54,113 nucleotides of DNA from contig JAQXJT010000004.1 of NCBI GenBank assembly GCA_029009095.1, positions 1 through 54,113 on the forward strand, written 5' to 3'. Position 1 is the first letter of the stretch. Every line of letters begins with the position of its first letter. The DNA comes from a bacterium (GTDB lineage: Bacteria > Bacillota > Clostridia > Oscillospirales > Oscillospiraceae). Below the pieces are notes generated by a model. It was not told the origin of the DNA. It saw only the letters and a list, made by a program, of their open reading frames with translations, and did no database searches. Of this stretch, positions 32,401 through 40,018 are shown piece after piece. The position numbers were made by a program, and so were the translations under genes.

Positions 32401-33753
32401 TCAGGAGCCATGGCTATCGCGCCAATCCTCCGTATTCTCCAGAATATCGTTGCCGCTGTCCGCGCCCACCAGCGAGCGCACCAGCCCGAAGCGGCGGCAG
32501 TCGTAGCGGGCAAACTTCATTTTCTCGTTCCGCTCGTTCTCCGTGGCCCCCTCGGGGATCTCCACGGCCAGCATGGGCCGGTGGGCGTACTGGAGCTGCG
32601 TCTCATGGCAGAGCATGGCCTCCTGGGCCACCTCCAGGGCGGTCTTTCCGCCGAAAGAGACCAGCGGGGTCTCCGCATCCAGCCAGATCTCGTTCTCCTC
32701 CGCCATGTGGAGGTAGAGCTTGGGCGCATCCCAGACGCCGTACTTCTCCACGCTCTCTGTCTGGTAAGTCTCATCCCCGGCGAGGACGACGGCCTGTTCC
32801 AGCGCCATGGAGTTGACCATGTGGGCCCCGTGGCCGTACTCGCCCTGCCGGTCGTGGCCCGCCACCACCAGCGGGCGGAAGCGGCGGATCAGCTCCACCT
32901 GGTAATCCACGACATTCTCCAGTCCGAAGGAGGCCAAGGCCCCCTGCAGATTGAGCACATAGTGATCCGGGAACGGCCCGATCACCGGATAGTGGCGGAT
33001 GCCCATGGTCCACAGGGCGTCCAGCAGTTCCTGGGGCCGGGGCTGCCAGTCGTAGTGGTTCACCAGGTAGCAGACCTGCACCTCCGCCCCGCGGTCCACG
33101 CAGAGGGCGGCCATGGCCCCGAAAAAGATCACATCGTCGTCGGCATGAGAGGGCAGCAGCAGTACGTCGGCCTCCTCGCAGGGGGGCAGCCAGCACTGCA
33201 CGTCCTCCCCGGGTTCTCCCTCCGTAAAGGCCCGCAGCTCACAGAGCTGGGATACCCCGGCAAAGGTCAGCGAGACCTCCGTGGCGTCCTCCGGCAGCGT
33301 CAGGTACTCGTGGAGGAATTCATTCTCCCCTCCGGTGAGCGCGGCCTCCCCCGCCGTAACGGCGTAGGGCACGGGCGGCGTCCACCATGTCAGATAGAGG
33401 GCGCGGAAAGGGATGTCGGAGCGGATGGTCAGGGTGGTGCCCTGATAGAAGTTCATATAGCTCTCCCGGTTCCCGTCGGTGAGGTAGTGGGTGTAGCCGT
33501 ACTGGTTCTCCGTCAGCGCGAGGGAGGCGGTCACCTCCACGGCAGGCGGGACGGGGGTGGGTTCCGGGGTCGGCTCCGGCGTGGGTTCCGGGGTCGGCTC
33601 CGGGGTCGGCTCCGGCGTAGGCGCAGGCTCGCTCGTGGGGATGGGTTCCGCCGTGGCGGCGGGGGCGTCGTTCCTCCGGGTGCAGCCGCCAAGGGTGAGC
33701 AGCGCGGAGGCCGCCAGCAGCAGTGCGAGGAAGCGCCGGGAAAAAATCTTCAT
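32401..33753 (-). CDS. Secreted lipoprotein with PIG-L (LmbE-like) deacetylase domain
   Basis: 450 aa. A lipoprotein signal ends in LGGC (C24). A PT/EP repeat linker follows (about 35-68), then a beta-rich region of about 130 residues with WWTPPVPYAV, and a PIG-L domain from about 210. Metal-site motifs are LLLPSHADDDVIFFGAM (HxDDx form of the usual HPDDE) and AGHDRQGEYGHGAHM. Family members are zinc N-deacetylases acting on GlcNAc-containing molecules; being surface-anchored, this one probably acts on a glycan or glycolipid outside the cell. The ATG at 33753 has AAGGAG upstream. Divergent from the LRR lipoprotein gene at 33870. Confidence 0.85.
   Translation of the reverse strand: MKIFSRRFLALLLAASALLTLGGCTRRNDAPAATAEPIPTSEPAPTPEPTPEPTPEPTPEPTPEPTPVPPAVEVTASLALTENQYGYTHYLTDGNRESYMNFYQGTTLTIRSDIPFRALYLTWWTPPVPYAVTAGEAALTGGENEFLHEYLTLPEDATEVSLTFAGVSQLCELRAFTEGEPGEDVQCWLPPCEEADVLLLPSHADDDVIFFGAMAALCVDRGAEVQVCYLVNHYDWQPRPQELLDALWTMGIRHYPVIGPFPDHYVLNLQGALASFGLENVVDYQVELIRRFRPLVVAGHDRQGEYGHGAHMVNSMALEQAVVLAGDETYQTESVEKYGVWDAPKLYLHMAEENEIWLDAETPLVSFGGKTALEVAQEAMLCHETQLQYAHRPMLAVEIPEGATENERNEKMKFARYDCRRFGLVRSLVGADSGNDILENTEDWRDSHGS
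33549..33630 (-). repeat. Tandem 12-bp repeats encoding a Thr-Pro-Glu-Pro linker
   Basis: GGGGTCGGCTCC and GGCGTGGGTTCC variants alternate, encoding TPEPTPEP on the minus strand. An unstructured wall-spanning linker in the PIG-L lipoprotein, not a CRISPR. Confidence 0.85.
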
Positions 33754-33772
33754 GGGTTTCTCCTTTAAATAT

Positions 33773-33800
33773 TTGCCTTTCGGACAAGATCGTGTATAAT
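33773..33800 (+). promoter_or_regulatory. sigma-A promoter of the LRR lipoprotein unit
   Basis: TTGCCT (33773-33778), 16-bp spacer, TATAAT (33795-33800), 69 bp before the ATG at 33870. Confidence 0.65.
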
Positions 33801-33802
33801 AG

Positions 33803-33831
33803 AGTTTACTGCATCTTTCCTTTTTTTGCAA
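33803..33831 (-). promoter_or_regulatory. Putative promoter of the PIG-L lipoprotein gene
   Basis: TTGCAA (33826-33831), 17-bp spacer, TAAACT (33803-33808) on the minus strand, immediately beside the divergent plus-strand promoter, so one regulator could affect both. Confidence 0.45.
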
Positions 33832-33869
33832 CCGCTTTCCCTTTTGTAAAGTATCAGGGGGCTTGCCTT

Positions 33870-35165
33870 ATGAATAAACCTCGTCTTGCCGCCGCGCTGC
33901 TGCTGTGCGCGCTGCTCTGCGGCTGCGGCGGCTCCGGGACGGAGAGTGCGGAGGCACAGGACGCCGCCGATATCCCCGCGACGGTGCCGCTGGGGGGCTG
34001 GGACTACGCCCCGGGCACCCACGCCATCTTCCTCGCCGGGGACGATGTGAGCGCGGAGGAGCTCCGCGCCGCCCTGGCCGCCCTCCCGGAACTGAGAAAA
34101 CTGGAATATCCCCACTGTCCCTACGACACAGGCACCCAACTGGCTCTGACAGCGGATTACCCGGAGGTGGAGTTCCACTGGCCGGTACGCTGGGCGGGGC
34201 AGGAGCTCCACAGCGACGACGAATATCTCGATCTGCAGGGCATGGAACAGGACATGGACGCGCTGCTGGGCACGCTTCCCCTCTTCCCCCGGCTCAAACA
34301 GGTGGAGCTTCCCGGCTGGACGGTCTCCGGGTCGGAGGCCGCCGCCCTCTACGCGGCCTTCCCGGACACGCTCTTCCGCTATGAGACGGAGCTGTTCGGC
34401 CGCCGCTTTGACACTGCCGCCGAGGAGATCGATCTGAGCGGCGTGGAGATGGAGGACACCGGCGCGCTGGAGTCGGCGCTGGTGCACTTCCCCAGGTTGC
34501 GGAAGGTGGACATGTGCGACTGCGGGCTGGACAACGAGACCATGGACGCGCTGAACCGGCGGCACGAGGGGATCGAGTTTGTGTGGATCGTGCAGGTGTT
34601 CTGCCACGGCATCCGCACGGACGCCACCTACTACACCATGTACAACGCCGAGCGCTACATCACCCCCGGGGTGGGCACGGAAAACTTCCGCTACTGCCAC
34701 GACATGATCGCGCTGGATCTGGGTCACAGCGGCGCGTCCACGGCGGATCTGGCCTTTCTCTCCGAAATGCCCCATCTCCAGTATCTTATCATCGCCGAGT
34801 GCCATGTGGACGACATCACCGTGATCGGGGAGCTGCACGAGCTCACCTATCTGGAGATGTTCCTCAACCCCGTGCGGGATCTCTCCCCCCTCCTGAACTG
34901 CCCCAAGCTCACCGATCTGAACATCTGCTATATGTTCGCCCTGCCGCCGGAGTGCTCCGACATACTCAAAGAGATGACGCAGTTGGAGCGGCTGTGGTTT
35001 TATGGGCAGCGGCTGGGCAAGGAGCGGCTCGACGAGCTGATGGAAGCCCTGCCGGATTGCGACATCCAGTATATCTGGGGGCCGGAGTCCACCGGCGGCG
35101 GCTGGCGGCAGCATGAGCACTACTACGCCATGCGCGACGCGCTGCACATGCACTACATGAACTGA
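33870..35165 (+). CDS. Leucine-rich-repeat lipoprotein
   Basis: 431 aa. A lipoprotein signal ends in LCGC (C19). Irregular leucine-rich repeats follow: AALPELRKLEYPHCP, LGTLPLFPRLKQVELPGW, LESALVHFPRLRKVDMCDCG, MPHLQYLIIAECHVDDI and LLNCPKLTDLNICYMF. Between repeats recur FxW/FRYE lines that resemble the downstream gene. It ends ESTGGGWRQHEHYYAMRDA, a motif shared with the next gene. Likely surface-anchored; the binding partner is unknown. The ATG at 33870 is chosen for its signal peptide. Confidence 0.8.
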   Translation: MNKPRLAAALLLCALLCGCGGSGTESAEAQDAADIPATVPLGGWDYAPGTHAIFLAGDDVSAEELRAALAALPELRKLEYPHCPYDTGTQLALTADYPEVEFHWPVRWAGQELHSDDEYLDLQGMEQDMDALLGTLPLFPRLKQVELPGWTVSGSEAAALYAAFPDTLFRYETELFGRRFDTAAEEIDLSGVEMEDTGALESALVHFPRLRKVDMCDCGLDNETMDALNRRHEGIEFVWIVQVFCHGIRTDATYYTMYNAERYITPGVGTENFRYCHDMIALDLGHSGASTADLAFLSEMPHLQYLIIAECHVDDITVIGELHELTYLEMFLNPVRDLSPLLNCPKLTDLNICYMFALPPECSDILKEMTQLERLWFYGQRLGKERLDELMEALPDCDIQYIWGPESTGGGWRQHEHYYAMRDALHMHYMN

Positions 35166-35239
35166 CATTCTCTGCCGCCGTAAAAGGCGGCGCGGGACTC
35201 TTCCCTTTGATTATCCCTGAATACGGAGGAATTTTAACC

Positions 35240-36928
35240 ATGAAACGTGTAATTGCCCTGATCCTTGTGCTGCTCCTTCTGGGGGGCGGGGTGCTCTTCT
35301 ACCGCCACGCCCGCTACGCCAGGGTAAACGACGAGCTGTACTCCCTCAGCGATACCACCGAGCTGGATCTGCGCGGACAGGGCGTGAGCGATCTCAGCGA
35401 CTTGCAGCGCTGCGTCAATCTGAAATGGGTGGATCTGCGGCAGAACGCGCTGAGCGCGGAGCAGATCGACGCGCTCTGCGCCGCGCTCCCGGGCTGTAAC
35501 GTCCGCTGGGATGTCCCTCTGGGCGGAGAGCGTTATGACAGCGAGAGCAGCGAGCTGACGCTCCGTGACCTCGATATGGACGACTGGGAAAACCTTTTCC
35601 GCTTCCCCGCTCTCCGCTCCCTGACCGTGGGCGAGTGCACCCGCTTTGACCGGCTCGAGTCCCTGCGCCGGACCCTGCCGGAGTGCAGCTTTTCCTGGAA
35701 CGTGGGGCTGGAGGGCCGGTGGTACAGCGGCGACGCGGCGCTGCTGGAGCTGGACGGGGCCGGGGACGCCGCGGCGCTCTCCGAGGCCCTCTCCCACTTC
35801 TCCCGCCTCACCTCCGTACGCATCCGCAACTGCGCCCTCACCCCCGACGAGCAGGCCGCACTTCTGGGCGCCTACCCCAACATACGCTTCCTCTGGGATG
35901 TGGAGCTGGGCGGACAGCGCTTCAGCAGCGCCGCCTCCGTTCTGGATCTCCGCGGCGCTCCGGTGGATATGCAGGAGCTCAGCGCCCGGATGGCCCTCTT
36001 CCCCTGGCTGCGGGAAGTGGATCTCACCGGCTGCGACGTGCCGCTGGAGGAGCGGCTCGCCCTCTGCAGCGCCTATCCCAACGTCAAAGTGCTCTGGAAC
36101 CATGAGGTCTGCGGCAGGGTCTTTTCCAGCGACGCCGAGGAGATCGACCTGAGCCGGATCAAGATGGAGAACACCCAGGCAGTGGAGGACGCTCTCCCCT
36201 ACTTCCCCCGGCTCAAAAAGGTCGTGATGAGCGACTGCGGCTTTACCAACGAGGAGATGGACGCCCTCAACAACCGCTATGAGGATGTGCGCTTTGTGTG
36301 GACGGTGTACTTCGGCACCTTCTCCATGCGCACCGACGAGACGCAGTTCATCGCCGCCCGCTTCACCCCCTGGACCATCCTTTACAACAAGGATGTGGTC
36401 TGTCTCAAATACTGCACCGATCTCATCGCCCTGGACTTCGGCCACATGGCCATCTCCGATCTCTCCTTCCTGAACTACATGCCCCATATGCAGTACCTGA
36501 TCCTGGCCGAGTGCCCGGTGAACGACGTGTCGGTGCTGGCCAACCTCAAGGAGCTGAAGTATCTGGAGATCTTCAAGGCCCCGCTGGAGGATCTCACTCC
36601 CCTGCTCCAGTGCACCTCGCTGGAAGATCTGAACATCTGCTACATCTGGATCAAGAACGAACCGGCCTTTGAGCAGCTCTCCCAGATGACGTGGCTGGAC
36701 CGGCTGTGGTTCTGCGGCACCTACTTCACCGCGGACATGAAAGAGCAGCTTCAGCAGCGCCTGCCCGACTGCGAGATGGATCTGCGCTGGGGCGCGGAGT
36801 CCACCGGCGGCACCTGGCGCAAGCATCCCCACTACTACGAGATGCGGGACGCTTTCAAAATGTACTACATGCCCGGCGGAACCAACGGCGTGGACGAAAA
36901 CGGGCACCCCATCATCAACTTCGGCTAA
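35240..36928 (+). CDS. Membrane-anchored leucine-rich-repeat protein, paralogue of the preceding gene
   Basis: 562 aa. An N-terminal signal anchor (VIALILVLLLLGGGVLFY) replaces the lipobox of its neighbour. Five or more modules of about 70 residues follow, each with a LDLRG/LTLRD line, a FPALRSLTVGEC-type LRR and an aromatic strand (NVRWDVPLGGERY, NIRFLWDVELGGQRF, NVKVLWNHEVCGRVF). The C-terminal half is close to the 33870 product, including NYMPHMQYLILAECPVNDV and ESTGGTWRKHPHYYEMRDA. It therefore looks like a tandem duplication with module expansion. It starts 74 bp after its paralogue behind GGAGG. Confidence 0.8.
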   Translation: MKRVIALILVLLLLGGGVLFYRHARYARVNDELYSLSDTTELDLRGQGVSDLSDLQRCVNLKWVDLRQNALSAEQIDALCAALPGCNVRWDVPLGGERYDSESSELTLRDLDMDDWENLFRFPALRSLTVGECTRFDRLESLRRTLPECSFSWNVGLEGRWYSGDAALLELDGAGDAAALSEALSHFSRLTSVRIRNCALTPDEQAALLGAYPNIRFLWDVELGGQRFSSAASVLDLRGAPVDMQELSARMALFPWLREVDLTGCDVPLEERLALCSAYPNVKVLWNHEVCGRVFSSDAEEIDLSRIKMENTQAVEDALPYFPRLKKVVMSDCGFTNEEMDALNNRYEDVRFVWTVYFGTFSMRTDETQFIAARFTPWTILYNKDVVCLKYCTDLIALDFGHMAISDLSFLNYMPHMQYLILAECPVNDVSVLANLKELKYLEIFKAPLEDLTPLLQCTSLEDLNICYIWIKNEPAFEQLSQMTWLDRLWFCGTYFTADMKEQLQQRLPDCEMDLRWGAESTGGTWRKHPHYYEMRDAFKMYYMPGGTNGVDENGHPIINFG

Positions 36929-36948
36929 GTGTCCCACCGGCCGCGGAT

Positions 36949-36977
36949 ACGCCCGGGAGTGTCGCGCTCCCGGGCGT
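36949..36977 (+). terminator. GC-rich hairpin after the LRR pair
   Basis: ACGCCCGGGAG (36949-36959) pairs with CTCCCGGGCGT (36967-36977). Stable, but followed by CCTTCC rather than a T-run, so termination is uncertain. Confidence 0.4.
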
Positions 36978-37025
36978 CCTTCCGGCGGCAACGCCCGGCA
37001 CCGGCAATCAGGAACGGAGGCTATC

Positions 37026-37703
37026 ATGGAAGAACTGACCTTTCGCCCCATCGCGCATGTGCGCTCGGACTTTGCCACCAAGTTCGCCATTCCCCGCCAG
37101 AGCGGCATTGTGGAAGAGCTGACCGCAGAGATCGTTTTCGAACCGGAGTTCCGCTCGCCGGAATGTCTCCGGGGCATTGAGGGCTACAGCCACCTCTGGC
37201 TGCTGTGGAACTTCTCCGCCAACCGGGAGGAGGGGTGGAATCCCACGGTGCGCCCGCCCCGGCTGGGGGGCAACGTCCGCATGGGCGTGTTCGCCACCCG
37301 CTCCCCCTACCGCCCCAACCCCATCGGATTGTCCAGCGTGAAGCTGCTGGAAGTGGTATTTGACAGCCCGGAGGGTCCCCTGCTCCGCATCGGCGGCGCC
37401 GATCTCATGGACGGCACGCCCATTCTGGACATCAAACCCTATGTGGCTTCCGACTGCCACCCGGAGGCCCGGCTGGGCTTTACCGGAGAGGTGGAAAAGC
37501 GGACCGTCACCGTCCGCTGCGGGGAAGAGCTTTTATGCAGGCTGCCGGAGGAAAAAAGAGCGGCGCTGCTGGGCATACTTTCTCAGGATCCCCGCCCCGC
37601 CTATCAGAACGATCCCCAACGCAGCTACGGCTTTGTCTTTGCCGGGCACGAGATCCGTTTTCAGGTGGCGGGCACGGAACTCACCGTGACGGATATTCTC
37701 TGA
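37026..37703 (+). CDS. trmO: tRNA (N6-threonylcarbamoyl-A37) N6-methyltransferase TrmO
   Basis: 225 aa. TrmO uses SAM to methylate t6A at position 37 of threonine tRNAs. Visible family motifs: FRPIAHVRSDFATKFAIPRQ, GYSHLWLLWNF, RLGGNVRMGVFATRSPYRPN (split here near 37300) with PIGLSSVKLLEV, and GTPILDIKPYV. The C-terminal segment DPRPAYQNDPQRSYGFVF completes the usual YaeB/TrmO length. It is a housekeeping gene sitting within the surface-protein block; GGAGG precedes the ATG. Confidence 0.93.
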   Translation: MEELTFRPIAHVRSDFATKFAIPRQSGIVEELTAEIVFEPEFRSPECLRGIEGYSHLWLLWNFSANREEGWNPTVRPPRLGGNVRMGVFATRSPYRPNPIGLSSVKLLEVVFDSPEGPLLRIGGADLMDGTPILDIKPYVASDCHPEARLGFTGEVEKRTVTVRCGEELLCRLPEEKRAALLGILSQDPRPAYQNDPQRSYGFVFAGHEIRFQVAGTELTVTDIL

Positions 37704-37733
37704 CCCCCTCTCTCACATCAAGGAGGCCCACTC

Positions 37734-38702
37734 ATGGCACAAAAATCCAAATCCCCCGGCCGCGCCACCCTGCTCTGGCCGCTGCTCCTTTTGCTGCTGG
37801 GCGCGCTGGCGCTCGCGGCGCTCTACTACCTTGGCGCCACCCGGCCCCTCCAGAGCCGGGAACTCTCCGCCCTCCCCCCGGAGGGGAAGCCCCTCTCCCT
37901 GCGCGGAGAGAGAGAGGTCTATACCGCCCCGGAGGAGGACGCAGCGGACGCCCCCCAGCCATCCCCGGAAGAAGATCGCTCCTACGGGGAGGTTTTGGTG
38001 CAGGAGGAGGGAATGACCGTCTACCGGGTGCAGGGCAAGCGCTACACGGGCGTGCTGGCGGTCATTGACGATCCCAAGCGGCTCTATGTGGGCACGCTGG
38101 CCGGGTACGGCATGAACGGACTGACGCTGGAGGGCATCATGGACGCCTCCGGCGCGGTGCTGGGCGTCAACGGCGGCGGATTTCAGGACGCCAACGGCCA
38201 GGGCAACGGCAGCGTCCCCATCGGCGTGGTGATGGTGGACGGGCAGTTCCGCTACGGCGGCCCCGACGGGTACTACGACGTCTGCGCCTTCGACGGGGAC
38301 GGGCGGCTCTATGTGGGCCCCCGCACCGGGGCGCAGCTTCAGGAGCTGGGCGTGCAGCACGCGGTGTGCTACGGCCCGGCGCTGATCATCGACGGGGAGA
38401 TGCAGCAGCCCTCCTCCCTGAATCTGGAGCCGCGCACCGCCGTGGGGCAGCGGGAGGACGGAAGCGTGCTGCTGCTGGTGGTGGAAGGGCGGCAGGTGGG
38501 TTCGCTGGGTGTCAGTCTCCCGGAGCTGGCCGCCATTATGGCCTCCTACGGAGCGGTCAACGCCACCAACCTGGACGGCGGCGCCTCCTCCGTGATGCTC
38601 TATGACCACACTATGCTCAACCGGCCCAACGGTCTGGCAGGGATGCGCGGCATCCCCAGCGCGGTGCTGGTGCGCCCGGCAGGAGAGGGGGCGGAGGAAT
38701 GA
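37734..38702 (+). CDS. Phosphodiester glycosidase (NAGPA-domain) family exported protein
   Basis: 322 aa. An N-terminal anchor helix (about 14-34) and an acidic linker lead to the NAGPA domain: GAVLGVNGGGFQDANGQGNG, IGVVMVDGQFRYG, LEPRTAVGQREDGSVLLLVV and VNATNLDGGASSVMLYD. Characterised members cleave sugar-1-phosphodiester bonds. A bacterial surface form may trim teichoic-acid-like or glycan phosphodiesters; the substrate is inferred only. AGGAGG precedes the ATG. The stop overlaps the next ATG (ATGA). Confidence 0.88.
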   Translation: MAQKSKSPGRATLLWPLLLLLLGALALAALYYLGATRPLQSRELSALPPEGKPLSLRGEREVYTAPEEDAADAPQPSPEEDRSYGEVLVQEEGMTVYRVQGKRYTGVLAVIDDPKRLYVGTLAGYGMNGLTLEGIMDASGAVLGVNGGGFQDANGQGNGSVPIGVVMVDGQFRYGGPDGYYDVCAFDGDGRLYVGPRTGAQLQELGVQHAVCYGPALIIDGEMQQPSSLNLEPRTAVGQREDGSVLLLVVEGRQVGSLGVSLPELAAIMASYGAVNATNLDGGASSVMLYDHTMLNRPNGLAGMRGIPSAVLVRPAGEGAEE

Positions 38703-40006
38703 GACGCTTTTTTCCCGTTTTCCTCTCGCTGCTGCTGATTTTGGCGCTGTCCCTGGGCGGCTGGTGGTGGCTCCGTCTCTCCCCCCGGGGGGTCTGGAAC
38801 CCCGCCGGGCCCGAGGAGGCTATGGAGCGAATTCTGGAAGAACACACGACGGAAGACTGGCGCTCCCTCCTCGCCCCCCTCTGGGAGGGGGAGGTCAGCG
38901 AATTCGAGGACAGGGAGCAGGTTTTCTCCGCCCTTTTCGAGGCGGCCGTGGCCGGGGAGGAGCTGCGCTTTTACGAGCTGGGCGAATACGCCTCCGCCCG
39001 GGAGACGGTCTATCTGCTCTGCGCCTCCTCCCACGCTCTGGGCGCCGTCACGCTGCGCTATGAGGACGGGCAGTGGCGCTGGGCGGACACCGCCGCGGGA
39101 GACCGGCTCCTGGGCGAGCGCTACACCCTCTCCCTGACCGTCCCCGAGGGCTGCCGCCCCACGGTAAACGGGCGGAGCGTGGGGGACGAGTACCTGGCGG
39201 AGGAGAACATTCCCTACGGGGATATGACCCCGCTGGAGAGCCGCTTTGCCCATGTCCCCACCCAGCGGCGCTACGAGATCCCCGGGCTCTACTTTGACGC
39301 CGATGTGGCGGCGGAGGGCCAGACGCTGCTCTACGCCGACGGGGAGAGCTTCCGCTACGCCCCCCCGGACGCCCACAGCTATGCCTTCCGCATTCTGGCT
39401 CCTCAGGACGCCGCCGTCACCGTAAACGGCGCTCTCCTCACCACGGCGGACAGCAGCGGCGGAGAGGATCTGTATGTCCCCGTGGATGTGCCCGAAGAGC
39501 TGCGCGGCTATCTCCCCGCCTACCTGCTCTACGAGTTCTCCGGACTCTACTCCGTCCCGGAGATCACCGTCACCTCTCATGACGGCAGGCTTCTGGAGGG
39601 CACGGAGCGCGGCGACGGCACGGTATGCTACACCGACGCGGCGGGCGAGGTCCCCGAAGACCTTTCCTCCATGGCCGGGAAGTATATGCGCACGGCCTGT
39701 CTTTTCGGCGTATCCAGAGCCACCTACGAGGCCTTTTTCCCCTATCTGACCGGGAGCAGCGATCTGAGATCCTATTACCTCATGGCCCAGTCCTCTCTGA
39801 GTTGGATCCGGGGCGCCGGGCTGGACATCCGGAACGTCTGGTGCGACAGCTACCTGCCGCTGGGCGAGGACGCCTGTCTGCTCACCGTCCACTGCCAGTG
39901 CGCCACCAGCAACTATTTCACCCGATATGACCTTGACCTCGCCTACCGGCTTCTCTGCGTCCGCACCGCCGAGGGCTGGCGGATCCAGGACATGGCCTAT
40001 GAATAA
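38699..40006 (+). CDS. Unrecognised membrane-anchored protein
   Basis: 435 aa. An N-terminal signal anchor (FFPVFLSLLLILALSLGGWWW) precedes an extracytoplasmic region. There is an N-terminal NTF2-like or DUF4878-like stretch (EEHTTEDWRSLLAPLWEGE; WRWADTAAGD). Two similar segments follow: LTVPEGCRPTVNGRSVG and ILAPQDAAVTVNGALLT, resembling PEGA-like strands with a TVNG core. The last part (SWIRGAGLDIRNVWCDSYL; GWRIQDMAYE) looks like a second NTF2-like fold. No enzyme motif seen. Coupled to the glycosidase gene upstream by ATGA and 12 bp before the CotH gene. Confidence 0.7.
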   Translation: MRRFFPVFLSLLLILALSLGGWWWLRLSPRGVWNPAGPEEAMERILEEHTTEDWRSLLAPLWEGEVSEFEDREQVFSALFEAAVAGEELRFYELGEYASARETVYLLCASSHALGAVTLRYEDGQWRWADTAAGDRLLGERYTLSLTVPEGCRPTVNGRSVGDEYLAEENIPYGDMTPLESRFAHVPTQRRYEIPGLYFDADVAAEGQTLLYADGESFRYAPPDAHSYAFRILAPQDAAVTVNGALLTTADSSGGEDLYVPVDVPEELRGYLPAYLLYEFSGLYSVPEITVTSHDGRLLEGTERGDGTVCYTDAAGEVPEDLSSMAGKYMRTACLFGVSRATYEAFFPYLTGSSDLRSYYLMAQSSLSWIRGAGLDIRNVWCDSYLPLGEDACLLTVHCQCATSNYFTRYDLDLAYRLLCVRTAEGWRIQDMAYE

Positions 40007-40018
40007 GGAAGAAACACC

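Noticed and set aside
33549-33630. CRISPR-like short repeats
   Set aside because: 12-bp tandem units with no spacers, in frame within a lipoprotein linker.
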